A DNA stretch of 64,000 bases from Candidatus Daviesbacteria bacterium (GTDB lineage Bacteria; Patescibacteria; Microgenomatia; Daviesbacterales; UBA10151). A program made the position numbers and the translations under genes. Where the stretch lies: positions 62,001 to 126,000 of the forward strand of contig JACPKM010000001.1 in the NCBI GenBank assembly GCA_016187025.1, written 5' to 3'. Every line of letters begins with the position of its first letter. The stretch's first letter is position 1. This document shows positions 1 to 8,100 of the stretch, piece after piece. The notes beneath the pieces are model-generated. The model saw nothing but the letters and a program-made list of their open reading frames with translations, did not search any database and was not told where the DNA came from.

Positions 1-216
1 CATCTTAAGATGAAATAATAAAGTGATATCACTACTTAAATCTATACCTAGAAATTTAGCTCTTCTCCAAATATTGAGCACTTTTTGACCCTCTGCCTGA
101 TTTGGATTTCCAGTGAAAGATTTTGGGGAAAGTATTTGAATTTTTTTGATTGTTAAACCAATAATTTTCTTTTGCAACCCTAATTTTATTGTCTCTACTT
201 CGGGTAACTCCGGCAT
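1..216 (-). CDS. mutM: Formamidopyrimidine-DNA glycosylase, N-terminal part (runs off the window)
   Basis: The reading frame starts at 216 and opens with MPELPEVET, the signature of the Fpg/Nei family, in which the N-terminal proline (after Met removal) is the catalytic nucleophile for excising oxidised purines. About 72 residues are visible before the window edge, so the H2TH and zinc-finger regions cannot be checked. It is the last gene of a minus-strand run with the aldolase upstream (14-bp gap), so the two may be co-transcribed. Confidence 0.9.
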   Translation of the reverse strand, partial: MPELPEVETIKLGLQKKIIGLTIKKIQILSPKSFTGNPNQAEGQKVLNIWRRAKFLGIDLSSDITLLFHLKM

Positions 217-229
217 GAGAAGTATTTTA

Positions 230-1213
230 CTACAATGCTTCTGAAACTTTTTTCACTCTTTCTAAAAATACTTTTTGAGCATCTGTTATATTTTCATCTT
301 TTCCTGCCCAAGTTTTAATGGCATCCATCTCTATAGCTCTTTCAAAAGAAAAGGTAATGGGCCATGGTTTATTGGGAATTCGGGCAATAGCTTTTAAATT
401 TCCGATCGCACCTTGAGGAGTTTGTCCACCAGATAGAAAGACAATCCCCGCAACTTCATGAGGTACTACTCTTGTTAACATATCTACAGTTTCTCTAGCT
501 ACCTCTTCACTGGTTATTTGTCCTGGAAAACCTTTTCCTGGTAAAACCATGTTCGTTTTTAGTATTAATCCTTCCAAACTAACATTAAATTCTTTTAGAT
601 ATTCAAAAACTGAGGTTAACGTTTGAATTGTAACTTCTTCACACACTTTTATATCATGATCCCCTTCCATTAAAACTTCCGGCTCGACTATTGGCACTAT
701 ATCCTGCTCCTGACATACTAGAGCATACTTGGCCAGTGTCTGAGCATTAGCCTCAATACACTCTCTGGTAGGTATTCCATTTCCAATGGTAATAACTGCT
801 CTCCACTTAGCAAATCTTGCATCCATAGCTTTATATTCTGCTAGTCTCTCACTCAAACCATCTAACCCCTCCGTTATTTTCTCTTTAGAAAAAGGGGTAA
901 ATTCTTTTGTTCCCTGGTCTAGCTTGATACCGGGAATAATCCCTCTGTTGGTTAAAAATTCTGGAACAGATACTCCTTCTTTTGTCCGAGAGCGGATTGT
1001 TTCATCATATAAAATGATTCCACTTAAATATCTTTCAATTTCCGGAGTAGAAAATAAAACTAATCTGTAATCGAGGCTAATTCCTTCATAATATAGAATT
1101 TGTAAATCAACTAGACGTTTTTTTAAAGAAGAAGTAGTCACATCCGCAGCATAAATTCCTTTTCCCCTAGTAAATAGAGCCCGGGTTGTAGATTGCAAAG
1201 TAGCAATATCCAT
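230..1213 (-). CDS. Class I fructose-bisphosphate aldolase
   Basis: 327 residues, matching the class I (Schiff-base) aldolase family that interconverts fructose-1,6-bisphosphate with dihydroxyacetone phosphate and glyceraldehyde-3-phosphate in glycolysis. Visible family motifs are EPEVLMEGDHD, the Schiff-base lysine segment LILKTNMVLPG and the phosphate-binding FLSGGQTP. The length is slightly below the usual eukaryotic 360. It sits 14 bp upstream of mutM and 9 bp downstream of a glycosyltransferase, in one minus-strand run. Family call is secure; physiological direction is not known. Confidence 0.93.
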   Translation of the reverse strand: MDIATLQSTTRALFTRGKGIYAADVTTSSLKKRLVDLQILYYEGISLDYRLVLFSTPEIERYLSGIILYDETIRSRTKEGVSVPEFLTNRGIIPGIKLDQGTKEFTPFSKEKITEGLDGLSERLAEYKAMDARFAKWRAVITIGNGIPTRECIEANAQTLAKYALVCQEQDIVPIVEPEVLMEGDHDIKVCEEVTIQTLTSVFEYLKEFNVSLEGLILKTNMVLPGKGFPGQITSEEVARETVDMLTRVVPHEVAGIVFLSGGQTPQGAIGNLKAIARIPNKPWPITFSFERAIEMDAIKTWAGKDENITDAQKVFLERVKKVSEAL

Positions 1214-1222
1214 TTACAAATA

Positions 1223-2356
1223 TTATCTTTTTAAGTTTTTATCTACAAGAGCTAAAATCTCTTTTACAAACCTTTGCTTGGAAAACTTCTCTGCTTGTTT
1301 TACTAAATCTTCTTTTTTAAACTTAAATTCATTAAAAAATGGCAAAACATTCATCAAGTTTTTAACAGACTTGTAAGGCGCAAAAAACACTCCTGTTTTA
1401 CCCTCAACCACAGTTTCTTTGTATCCTCCAGTGCCAATTGCAATTACAGGTGTACCAGCAGCCATAGCCTCAACAGCAGTGATACCAAAATCTTCATCTT
1501 CCGAGGCAACTATTAAAGCTTTTGCTCCTGCTAGAAGTTTTATTCTAGTGTCATCATCCACTTCTCCTAGAAACTGAACTTTTTCGCCAGCAATCTTTTT
1601 TAATCTTTTTTTCTCTGGTCCATTTCCAACCACTTTCAAAGACAAATTTAGTTTGGTACATACCTCCACTGTGACCTCTGTACCTTTTCCCCTTACCAAT
1701 CTATTCAAAGATAAAAGATATTCTCTATTTTTAACTTTTAATTTTTCTGCTTTAGCTTTAATCTCCCCTACTTCAACTGGTGGGTAAATTATTACTGCAT
1801 TTCTTCTGTAAAACTTGTTGATTCTATCTGCTACATTTTTGGAATTAGCTACTAAAACATCAGGGCGCTGACTAGTTTCAAAATCATAAATGCGCAAAAA
1901 ATGGTTTGCCAGCTCCCCTAAAACTCTAGTTAAAAGGTGCTTCTTGTAATTAAAAGAGGTAGCGTAACCATAAAGGTAACGCGGAGGGGTATGAATATAG
2001 CTAATATGCAAGCTACCTGGCCTGGTTATCACTGCCTTGGCAAAATATGAGTTGCAAGAGGAGATGACAAGATCATAGCCAGATAAATCAAAGCCTTCAA
2101 AAACCATTGGGGCAAATACCCTTAAAGGAGAAATTAGTTTTTTGGCAAATGGCAGTCTTTGCAACCAAGATGATCTTATATCCCACTTTTTGACTCTTTC
2201 TTGATGTACCCCAAAACCATTAATGTCAAAATAGGCAGTATAAATAGGCGCATCAGGAAAGATTTCATGTAAGCACTCCAAAACCCTTTCTCCTCCACCG
2301 TACTCAACCAAAAAATCATGTACCAGCGCGACCTTAAGCTGCCTAGGCTCCTGCAT
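1223..2356 (-). CDS. GT4-family glycosyltransferase
   Basis: 377 residues with the two-domain GT-B layout. The N-terminal part begins LKVALVHDFLVEYGGGERVL, typical of WbaZ-like mannosyl/glycosyltransferases. The C-terminal Rossmann half carries the EX7E-type donor site (EDEDFGITAVEAMAAGTPVIA). It probably transfers an activated sugar to a cell-envelope glycan; the substrate cannot be read from sequence. It is the first gene of the glycosyltransferase-aldolase-mutM run and is divergent from the cupin gene (40-bp gap). Confidence 0.85.
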   Translation of the reverse strand: MQEPRQLKVALVHDFLVEYGGGERVLECLHEIFPDAPIYTAYFDINGFGVHQERVKKWDIRSSWLQRLPFAKKLISPLRVFAPMVFEGFDLSGYDLVISSCNSYFAKAVITRPGSLHISYIHTPPRYLYGYATSFNYKKHLLTRVLGELANHFLRIYDFETSQRPDVLVANSKNVADRINKFYRRNAVIIYPPVEVGEIKAKAEKLKVKNREYLLSLNRLVRGKGTEVTVEVCTKLNLSLKVVGNGPEKKRLKKIAGEKVQFLGEVDDDTRIKLLAGAKALIVASEDEDFGITAVEAMAAGTPVIAIGTGGYKETVVEGKTGVFFAPYKSVKNLMNVLPFFNEFKFKKEDLVKQAEKFSKQRFVKEILALVDKNLKR

Positions 2357-2396
2357 GAGTTTAATTGTATCAGATTTGTTGTGATATTATTATCTT

Positions 2397-2789
2397 GTGA
2401 AGATTATCCGGTTTTCAGATATTGAATTTATCCCCTCAAATCATGAAGATCCAGAAAACCCAGGGGTTTGGATCAAAAGGTTATACCTTAGGGACAGTCA
2501 AAACCATTTTCTAAACGGCAAAATCCAGATGATTACTTGGGCAAAAACTCCAGCCGGAAAAAGCTTTCAAGCTCATTACCATGAAAAAATGACCGAAGTG
2601 TTTATAATTTTAAACGGTACAATTACAGTAGTTGTTGGGGGGAAACACCTTGAAGCAGAAGCAGGAGATTTAATTATTGCCGATGCAAAAGAGATACATC
2701 AATTTGTTAACAACTCTTCAGAAGATATAAATTACATAGCTATGGGAGTAGTAATTGGTGAAGGTGGAAAAACAATAATTGTCAGCTAG
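2397..2789 (+). CDS. Cupin-domain protein
   Basis: 130 residues. The cupin barrel is shown by AHYHEKMTEVFIILNG (motif 1, metal-binding histidines and glutamate) and the later GDLIIADAKEIHQFVNN (motif 2 histidine). Such single-domain cupins bind a metal and often a sugar or small acid; no reaction can be assigned. The start is GTG at 2397; a TATTAT sequence at 2385-2390 would place transcription close to the start codon, suggesting a leaderless message. Its 3' end overlaps the convergent next gene by 8 bp. Confidence 0.8.
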   Translation: MKIIRFSDIEFIPSNHEDPENPGVWIKRLYLRDSQNHFLNGKIQMITWAKTPAGKSFQAHYHEKMTEVFIILNGTITVVVGGKHLEAEAGDLIIADAKEIHQFVNNSSEDINYIAMGVVIGEGGKTIIVS

Positions 2790-3600
2790 ATTTTGCAATA
2801 TCTATTAACTGCTCAAAAATAAGTTTAGTCGGTTTTGAGGCCGGAGCCGAACCTGATCCACAAATGACCATTTTATGAGACTGGTGCAAAAACCAGGAGG
2901 CCTGAGGGTCCAACTCCTTTACTGTTTGATAAATTGGCTCCAAATCCACATCTTCTCTAGGAGTATAAAATTGGACGGATTTGAATTTGGGATCATACAT
3001 TAAAAAGACCTCTCCATTTTTGGTGTCACAAAAGGCCCGGCTGACATTTTCTGATTCAACTGCCACCCCTTTGCCCCATTTGGTTTCAAACTCAATTTTA
3101 TTTTCCCAGTCTTTTTCTGCCTTCTGCTTATTTATCAAGACTTGATAAACCCTATCCAGGATTTGAAATCCTAATGTGGTATTTTCTAAAGAATCAGCTT
3201 GCTGTTGCGGCCCATATACCCTGATAAACCCAGGAACATAAAACTGCGGATAAGGTAGGTTTTTAAGCCTGCCTAAATCATCAAGCCTCACCCATTCCAC
3301 CAGCTCCTCTAATGCTTTAACGCTTGAATCCTCAGTAGGAACCAGGTTTTGCTCTTTTAAGTATTTCCACACTAATGAGGTAGCGCTATCTTCTAAATCG
3401 CCTTTATGTTCATCAAACTTTCCTCCCCCAGTTCCCACAAAAATCCTTTCTGCACTTTCTTCTTTTAAAGCTGCCTCACGGGAAGCAGAAATAAACTCAA
3501 TATCTGTATCTTGAAAATCTGGATGAAATTTTTTAAATAACCAAATAGCAGTAATATCATCCAGATGCGGATTAATATGTGTAACTAAAGTTTTTCTCAT
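2782..3600 (-). CDS. Uncharacterised MYG1/DHH-like hydrolase
   Basis: 272 residues. N-terminal HINPHLDDITAIWLFKKF and the later DEHKGDLEDSATSLV resemble the paired His/Asp metal-binding motifs of MYG1-like and DHH phosphoesterase relatives, and the GSGSAPASKPTKL segment near the end is a plausible phosphate-binding loop. Function is inferred only at the level of a metal-dependent phosphohydrolase-like fold. It is divergent from a membrane protein gene (26-bp gap). It could also be a lineage-specific family without that activity. Confidence 0.5.
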   Translation of the reverse strand: MRKTLVTHINPHLDDITAIWLFKKFHPDFQDTDIEFISASREAALKEESAERIFVGTGGGKFDEHKGDLEDSATSLVWKYLKEQNLVPTEDSSVKALEELVEWVRLDDLGRLKNLPYPQFYVPGFIRVYGPQQQADSLENTTLGFQILDRVYQVLINKQKAEKDWENKIEFETKWGKGVAVESENVSRAFCDTKNGEVFLMYDPKFKSVQFYTPREDVDLEPIYQTVKELDPQASWFLHQSHKMVICGSGSAPASKPTKLIFEQLIDIAKSS

Positions 3601-3626
3601 TTGATATGATGGAAGTATAACACCTT

Positions 3627-4460
3627 ATGCATATTGTTAAAAAGCTTTTAATTGCTCCGGTTTTTCTAATACTGCTTGCTATAACTTTTTATCTGTTTAA
3701 TCCTTATTTAAGCTCATTTGATAAGTTATTTACCTTTGGGCTGGAGTCTTTTGTTGAACTGGCAATCCTAACGTTATTTCTGACTCTCGCCTGCTTAAGT
3801 TCTATCCTGTTTGCAGCTTTATCTTTTGACTGGAGGTATGTTTTTCCAATTAGCGTAGCTGGTGGTTTAGTTCCTTTTTTGATTATTCCATCTTCTGTGG
3901 GAGTTATTCTTGGTGCTGGAATTTTTGTAGCTTTGATTATTACAAATTTAGTACTAGAAAACAGACTAAAGGCTTATATAGATTTTCACCCTTCTGCTCT
4001 GCTAACACCATCTGTTAAACAGCTGTCCAGTTTGATTATTCTGGCTCTAGCTTTTTCTTTCTATCTATCAACAACCAGTTCTATCTCCCAAAAAGGCTTT
4101 GAGATTCCTGACTCACTGATAAATAGCTCATTGAACTTAATGCCACAAAACAGCTTTTCCAATACTGAAGATAATCTGTCCAACTCTTCAGATCTTACTC
4201 AAACTCTTCTTAAAAAAACAATCAAGGAGCAATTCAAGACTATGCTTGATCCTTACTTGGGCATTATTCCCCTGGTTCTGGCAGCACTATTTTTTGTCAG
4301 CTTACACTCAATAGCTTCACTTTTATTTATACTTTTTCCTTCACTTATTTTTATAATTTTTTATCTTCTGGAAAAAAGTAACTTTATCAGATTCGAAAAA
4401 GAGATGCGGGAGGTCAAAAAATTAGTGATTTCATCTCTCCCCAATTCTTCCCCACCTTAA
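3627..4460 (+). CDS. Integral membrane protein, unknown function
   Basis: 277 residues with about six hydrophobic segments: four in the N-terminal 120 residues, one near residues 130-150 and two around residues 212-250. A polar Ser/Asn/Thr-rich stretch lies near residues 165-200. No catalytic motif is recognised. The last 47 bases overlap the convergent 3' end of polA. No family is assigned; coding status rests on the long hydrophobic open frame. Confidence 0.55.
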   Translation: MHIVKKLLIAPVFLILLAITFYLFNPYLSSFDKLFTFGLESFVELAILTLFLTLACLSSILFAALSFDWRYVFPISVAGGLVPFLIIPSSVGVILGAGIFVALIITNLVLENRLKAYIDFHPSALLTPSVKQLSSLIILALAFSFYLSTTSSISQKGFEIPDSLINSSLNLMPQNSFSNTEDNLSNSSDLTQTLLKKTIKEQFKTMLDPYLGIIPLVLAALFFVSLHSIASLLFILFPSLIFIIFYLLEKSNFIRFEKEMREVKKLVISSLPNSSPP

Positions 4461-6567
4461 GATCAACAATCACTGGCACGGAAAGGGTTAAGGCATTTTC
4501 CATTTTGTCCTTGACCATTTTGGCAGTCTCTTTAACAAATTTTGGATTACATTCAAACAAAAGTTCATCGTGTATTTGCAGAATCATACAGCAATTTTGA
4601 GTTTTGAGTTTTGAATTTTGAATTTCTTCGTCTATTTCCACCATCGCCTTTTTAATCATGTCAGCGCTAGTACCCTGAATAGGATGGTTTACTGCTGCCC
4701 TTTCCCCAAAAGCTTTTAACATTCGGTTGGATGCCTGAAGCTCCGGTATATACCTTTTTCTACCCCAAATAGTCTCAACAAACCCATTTTTATAGCCTTG
4801 CTCTAAAACCTGGCCCATCCATTCTTTTACTTTAGGAAACTTTGCAAAGTACTCATCTATGTAGGTTTTGGCTGTCTGGTAATCTATACCCAATTGTTGA
4901 GACAGCGCATGGGCTCCTTGCCCATAAAGGGTGGCAAAGTTCATGGTTTTACCCACATTTCTTTGCTCTCTTGTTACCTGATCAACTGGAACTTTAAAGA
5001 TTTTTGAGGCTGTTAGAGTATGAATATCTATGCCTTCTTGAAATGCTATTTTAAGGTTTGGGTCATCGGATAAATGGGCTAAAATCCTAAGCTCAACTTG
5101 AGAATAATCAGCTTTTAGTAAAACTTTTCCTTTGGGAGCAATAAAAACCTTTCTAATTTCCCCGCCTAATTGTCCTCTGATAGGAATGTTTTGTAAATTC
5201 GGGTCTTGGGAAGAAAGCCTACCTGTGGCAGCCCCTTCTACATTGAAAGTGGAATGAATTCTACCATCCTCCTTAACATATTTTGGCAAAGCATCAATAT
5301 AGGTTGATATTAGCTTAAACAACTGACGATACTGCAGTAGTAACGGAATCACAGGATGGGCTGCGGAAAGCTCCCTTAAAGTCCCCTCATCTGTAGACCT
5401 ACCGGTTTTGGTTTTTCTTACAACAGGCAATTTCAGCTCATCAAATAAAACCTCAGATAACTGTTTTGGGCTATTTAAGTTAAATTGGTGGCCAATTTTG
5501 GCATAAATTTCCTCTTCTATTAAACTTAGTTGTTTTTTTAGCTCGTTACCCATTTTATTTAAAAGCTTTAGATCAATTAATACTCCATTTTCAGACATCT
5601 TTTCCAAAACTGGCTGAACAGCCAGATCAAGGTCAGTGGTAGTAGAGGAAGTATAAGTTAAGATTTCAGGATTATTGGTTTTTAACTCCGCATCCTGAGG
5701 ACCTGGTAGACGGGCAATCAAACTTTTAAATTGTAGTTCTTCAAATAGTTTAACAGCTTCTTCATGATTGTAGTCATAAACCCGGCATTTGGCTAAATCT
5801 AACTTAATAGGCGCTCCTTGCTCGATAGTTGCCAGCTCTTTGCTCATCACAGCAGATTCAGCGCCTTCTGATAAAAGTAATTGTATTCTTTGAGGTAGTG
5901 TTTTTAAATTTTCCGGGCGGTAGATTTTTTCTATAGTTTCAAATTGTAAAATAAGTTTTGTAGCAGAAACCTCTCCTATCCCTCCTACACCGGGAATATT
6001 ATCTGATGCATCACCTGCCAGAGCTTTATAGTCAACTAAATTTTTCGGCATAAAGCCAAACCTTGCCACAAATTCTTCTTCCCCATAAAGCCCTACATCT
6101 TGTAAAGTCTTTTTTGGCATTAACACTTTTACTCTCTTACCAATAAGCTGCATAATATCCCGGTCTCCTGTAACTACAATTACTTCCAGGTTTTTTTCTT
6201 TTTCTCCTGCTTGTTTTACCAAAGTCCCAATTAAATCATCTGCTTCGTACCCAGCAAGGCTAAACTCAGGAATATTTAAGGTATGCACTACCTCATGCAC
6301 TCTTTTGTATTGGGAGGATAAACCATCATCTGCCGGTCCTCTGGTAGATTTATATTGGGTATAGGACTGATGGCGAAAAGTAGGCCCTTTTTCATCCCAG
6401 GCAACTGCAATAAAATCAGGTGTCAGCTCGTTTATGGAACGCAAAAGCATTGAGCAAAACCCATAAACTGCATTAACCAGCTCCCCGTTTGAGGTAGTAA
6501 GAGGCGGGGTGGCATGGTAGGCCCGGTGAAGTAGGGCATTTCCATCTACTAAACATAACCTTTTCAT
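4414..6567 (-). CDS. polA: DNA polymerase I lacking the 3'-5' exonuclease domain
   Basis: 717 residues. Residues 1 to about 285 form the 5'-3' exonuclease/FEN domain (VDGNALLHRAYHA start, GYEADDLIGTL, GDRDIMQL, GDASDNIPGV). Only a short linker (about 30-40 residues) follows before the polymerase domain, which shows motif A (DYSQVELRILAHL, near 485), motif B (RNVGKTMNFATLYGQG) and motif C (QIHDELLFE, near 665). Compared with E. coli Pol I (928) or Taq (832, with a dead exonuclease module), the proofreading module is missing. It would fill gaps and remove RNA primers without proofreading. Confidence 0.95.
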   Translation of the reverse strand: MKRLCLVDGNALLHRAYHATPPLTTSNGELVNAVYGFCSMLLRSINELTPDFIAVAWDEKGPTFRHQSYTQYKSTRGPADDGLSSQYKRVHEVVHTLNIPEFSLAGYEADDLIGTLVKQAGEKEKNLEVIVVTGDRDIMQLIGKRVKVLMPKKTLQDVGLYGEEEFVARFGFMPKNLVDYKALAGDASDNIPGVGGIGEVSATKLILQFETIEKIYRPENLKTLPQRIQLLLSEGAESAVMSKELATIEQGAPIKLDLAKCRVYDYNHEEAVKLFEELQFKSLIARLPGPQDAELKTNNPEILTYTSSTTTDLDLAVQPVLEKMSENGVLIDLKLLNKMGNELKKQLSLIEEEIYAKIGHQFNLNSPKQLSEVLFDELKLPVVRKTKTGRSTDEGTLRELSAAHPVIPLLLQYRQLFKLISTYIDALPKYVKEDGRIHSTFNVEGAATGRLSSQDPNLQNIPIRGQLGGEIRKVFIAPKGKVLLKADYSQVELRILAHLSDDPNLKIAFQEGIDIHTLTASKIFKVPVDQVTREQRNVGKTMNFATLYGQGAHALSQQLGIDYQTAKTYIDEYFAKFPKVKEWMGQVLEQGYKNGFVETIWGRKRYIPELQASNRMLKAFGERAAVNHPIQGTSADMIKKAMVEIDEEIQNSKLKTQNCCMILQIHDELLFECNPKFVKETAKMVKDKMENALTLSVPVIVDLKVGKNWGEMKSLIF

Positions 6568-6611
6568 GGATAGATTGTAGAAGAAATATGACTTAAAGGC
6601 AAACTAAATTT

Positions 6612-7373
6612 TTAAGTTTTGTGGCTCTTGTTTTGAGAAGAGTCGAACTTGCCAAATTCATACTCAACTGTAATGTTTCTATAGCCAAAAAGGAGGGTCT
6701 GAAGAGACGCCTTTATCATCTTTAAGGCAAATTTGGTTCTTCCTTCTTTTTCAAATCTTCTGGGGGAAGTATGAAGTCTGGGTTGATCCAGAAAGAAAAA
6801 TTTATAACCTCTTTTGCTACATCTTTGCACTAACTCAAAATCCTCCCCTACTCTGATATTTTCATCAAACCCGCCTATCTTTTCAAACACCTCACGCTTT
6901 ATATATATATTCATAGCTGTTGTCATCGGCCAAATTGGGCGGGATAGGAAAAATAAAATATTCATAGCAGTAAAAAAGACTTTATCTTTCCAGTAATGTC
7001 CTGCCGGTACATTAAAAGCAGATGCAATCTCCGGCTTAGTTTTTAAAACTTCCTCATAATAAGTCTTTAAAGTTTCTGAATCAGAAAAAAACATGTCTGC
7101 ATCTAAAAATAAAATATGTTCCTGTTTGGTCTTTGAGACCCCGAAGTTTCTTTGCCTTGAAATTGTGCTTTTGGGAATTTGATAAACTTTAAGTTGCGGA
7201 AGCTTTATCCTTCTTTTTTTAGCCTCTTCAACTGTTTTATCCTTGGAATAAGCATCAATTACTACTATCTCTTTTGGTTGAACCGTTTGTTTGGCAATAG
7301 AATCTAGCAAACTACCTATGTAGTGCTGCTCATTCAACGTAGGAATTACTATGGCTAAATCTATATTTTGCAT
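6612..7373 (-). CDS. GT2-family glycosyltransferase
   Basis: 253 residues with the GT-A fold markers AIVIPTLNEQHYIGSLL at the N-terminus, a DXD-type metal site in ILFLDADMFF, and GGFDENIRVGEDFELVQR, the ED acceptor/catalytic region of family 2. It probably uses a nucleotide-sugar donor for an envelope polymer. There is no membrane-anchor segment beyond a hydrophobic stretch near residues 130-150. It lies 8 bp downstream of the secreted helical protein and may share its transcript. Confidence 0.85.
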   Translation of the reverse strand: MQNIDLAIVIPTLNEQHYIGSLLDSIAKQTVQPKEIVVIDAYSKDKTVEEAKKRRIKLPQLKVYQIPKSTISRQRNFGVSKTKQEHILFLDADMFFSDSETLKTYYEEVLKTKPEIASAFNVPAGHYWKDKVFFTAMNILFFLSRPIWPMTTAMNIYIKREVFEKIGGFDENIRVGEDFELVQRCSKRGYKFFFLDQPRLHTSPRRFEKEGRTKFALKMIKASLQTLLFGYRNITVEYEFGKFDSSQNKSHKT

Positions 7374-7381
7374 ATTGGCAA

Positions 7382-8056
7382 TTAATTATATTGGGAAGAA
7401 GGCGAAGATTCCAGTAATTGATTATTTAAAAATTCTTTGCACTCTTCTGCTTTAATATTTACGAGTTTCTTCTCTGCTTGAGTTAAAACAGAATTGGTTG
7501 ATTCTTTTTGTAAAAACTCACAGGCTAGCTTTTGTGTAAGAGAGGTTTTCCCCCACACCTTTGCTCGTAAATCTTTGTCTAATCTTTTAATTTCTTGTCT
7601 GTTTCTTTTTTCCAAATTTTGAACAGCAGCTCTGATTGAAAGTTGCGCACGAGTATTTTTGATGTTTGGATAAAGACTAATCAGTAGGTTGATATGTGTA
7701 GCTATTCTTTCATCTGCTAAAACCTGCAGGTCCTGGTTACCTGATGAATATCTTTCCAGCTTTTTTATATGATCTTGATATTTAATCAAATTTGGTTCAA
7801 TCAAATCTTCCCGTTTTTCTGAAATTAAAGATTTGACCTCGCGCAATCTTCTGACAGCAAATTCCATCTGTCTCATAAACTTTACATTGTCTGTTTGGGC
7901 TAGCTTCAATTCAATATCTTCTTTAACCATTTTTAAAAAGTATCCAGCAGAGGCAGGAGAAATTTGTGATTGGCCAATTTCAGGAACAGATGCAAAAACT
8001 CCAACTGGTAGAGCAAAAAAGATTAAAAATAGCACAAACCAGGTTTTGATGCCCAT
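7382..8056 (-). CDS. Secreted helical protein, DUF5667-like
   Basis: About 224 residues from the ATG at 8056, chosen because it puts a clean signal peptide (MGIKTWFVLFLIFFALPVG...FAS) at the N-terminus; an earlier ATG at 8074 adds six residues. The remainder is almost all charged amphipathic helix, with regularly spaced Lys/Glu and predicted coiled coil, resembling DUF5667 proteins common in CPR genomes. It is probably exported. No enzymatic motif is visible. Confidence 0.6.
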   Translation of the reverse strand: MGIKTWFVLFLIFFALPVGVFASVPEIGQSQISPASAGYFLKMVKEDIELKLAQTDNVKFMRQMEFAVRRLREVKSLISEKREDLIEPNLIKYQDHIKKLERYSSGNQDLQVLADERIATHINLLISLYPNIKNTRAQLSIRAAVQNLEKRNRQEIKRLDKDLRAKVWGKTSLTQKLACEFLQKESTNSVLTQAEKKLVNIKAEECKEFLNNQLLESSPSSQYN

Positions 8057-8100
8057 ACATGAGATTATATACAAATTAAGGCTTTAATTCACTCTGGAGT

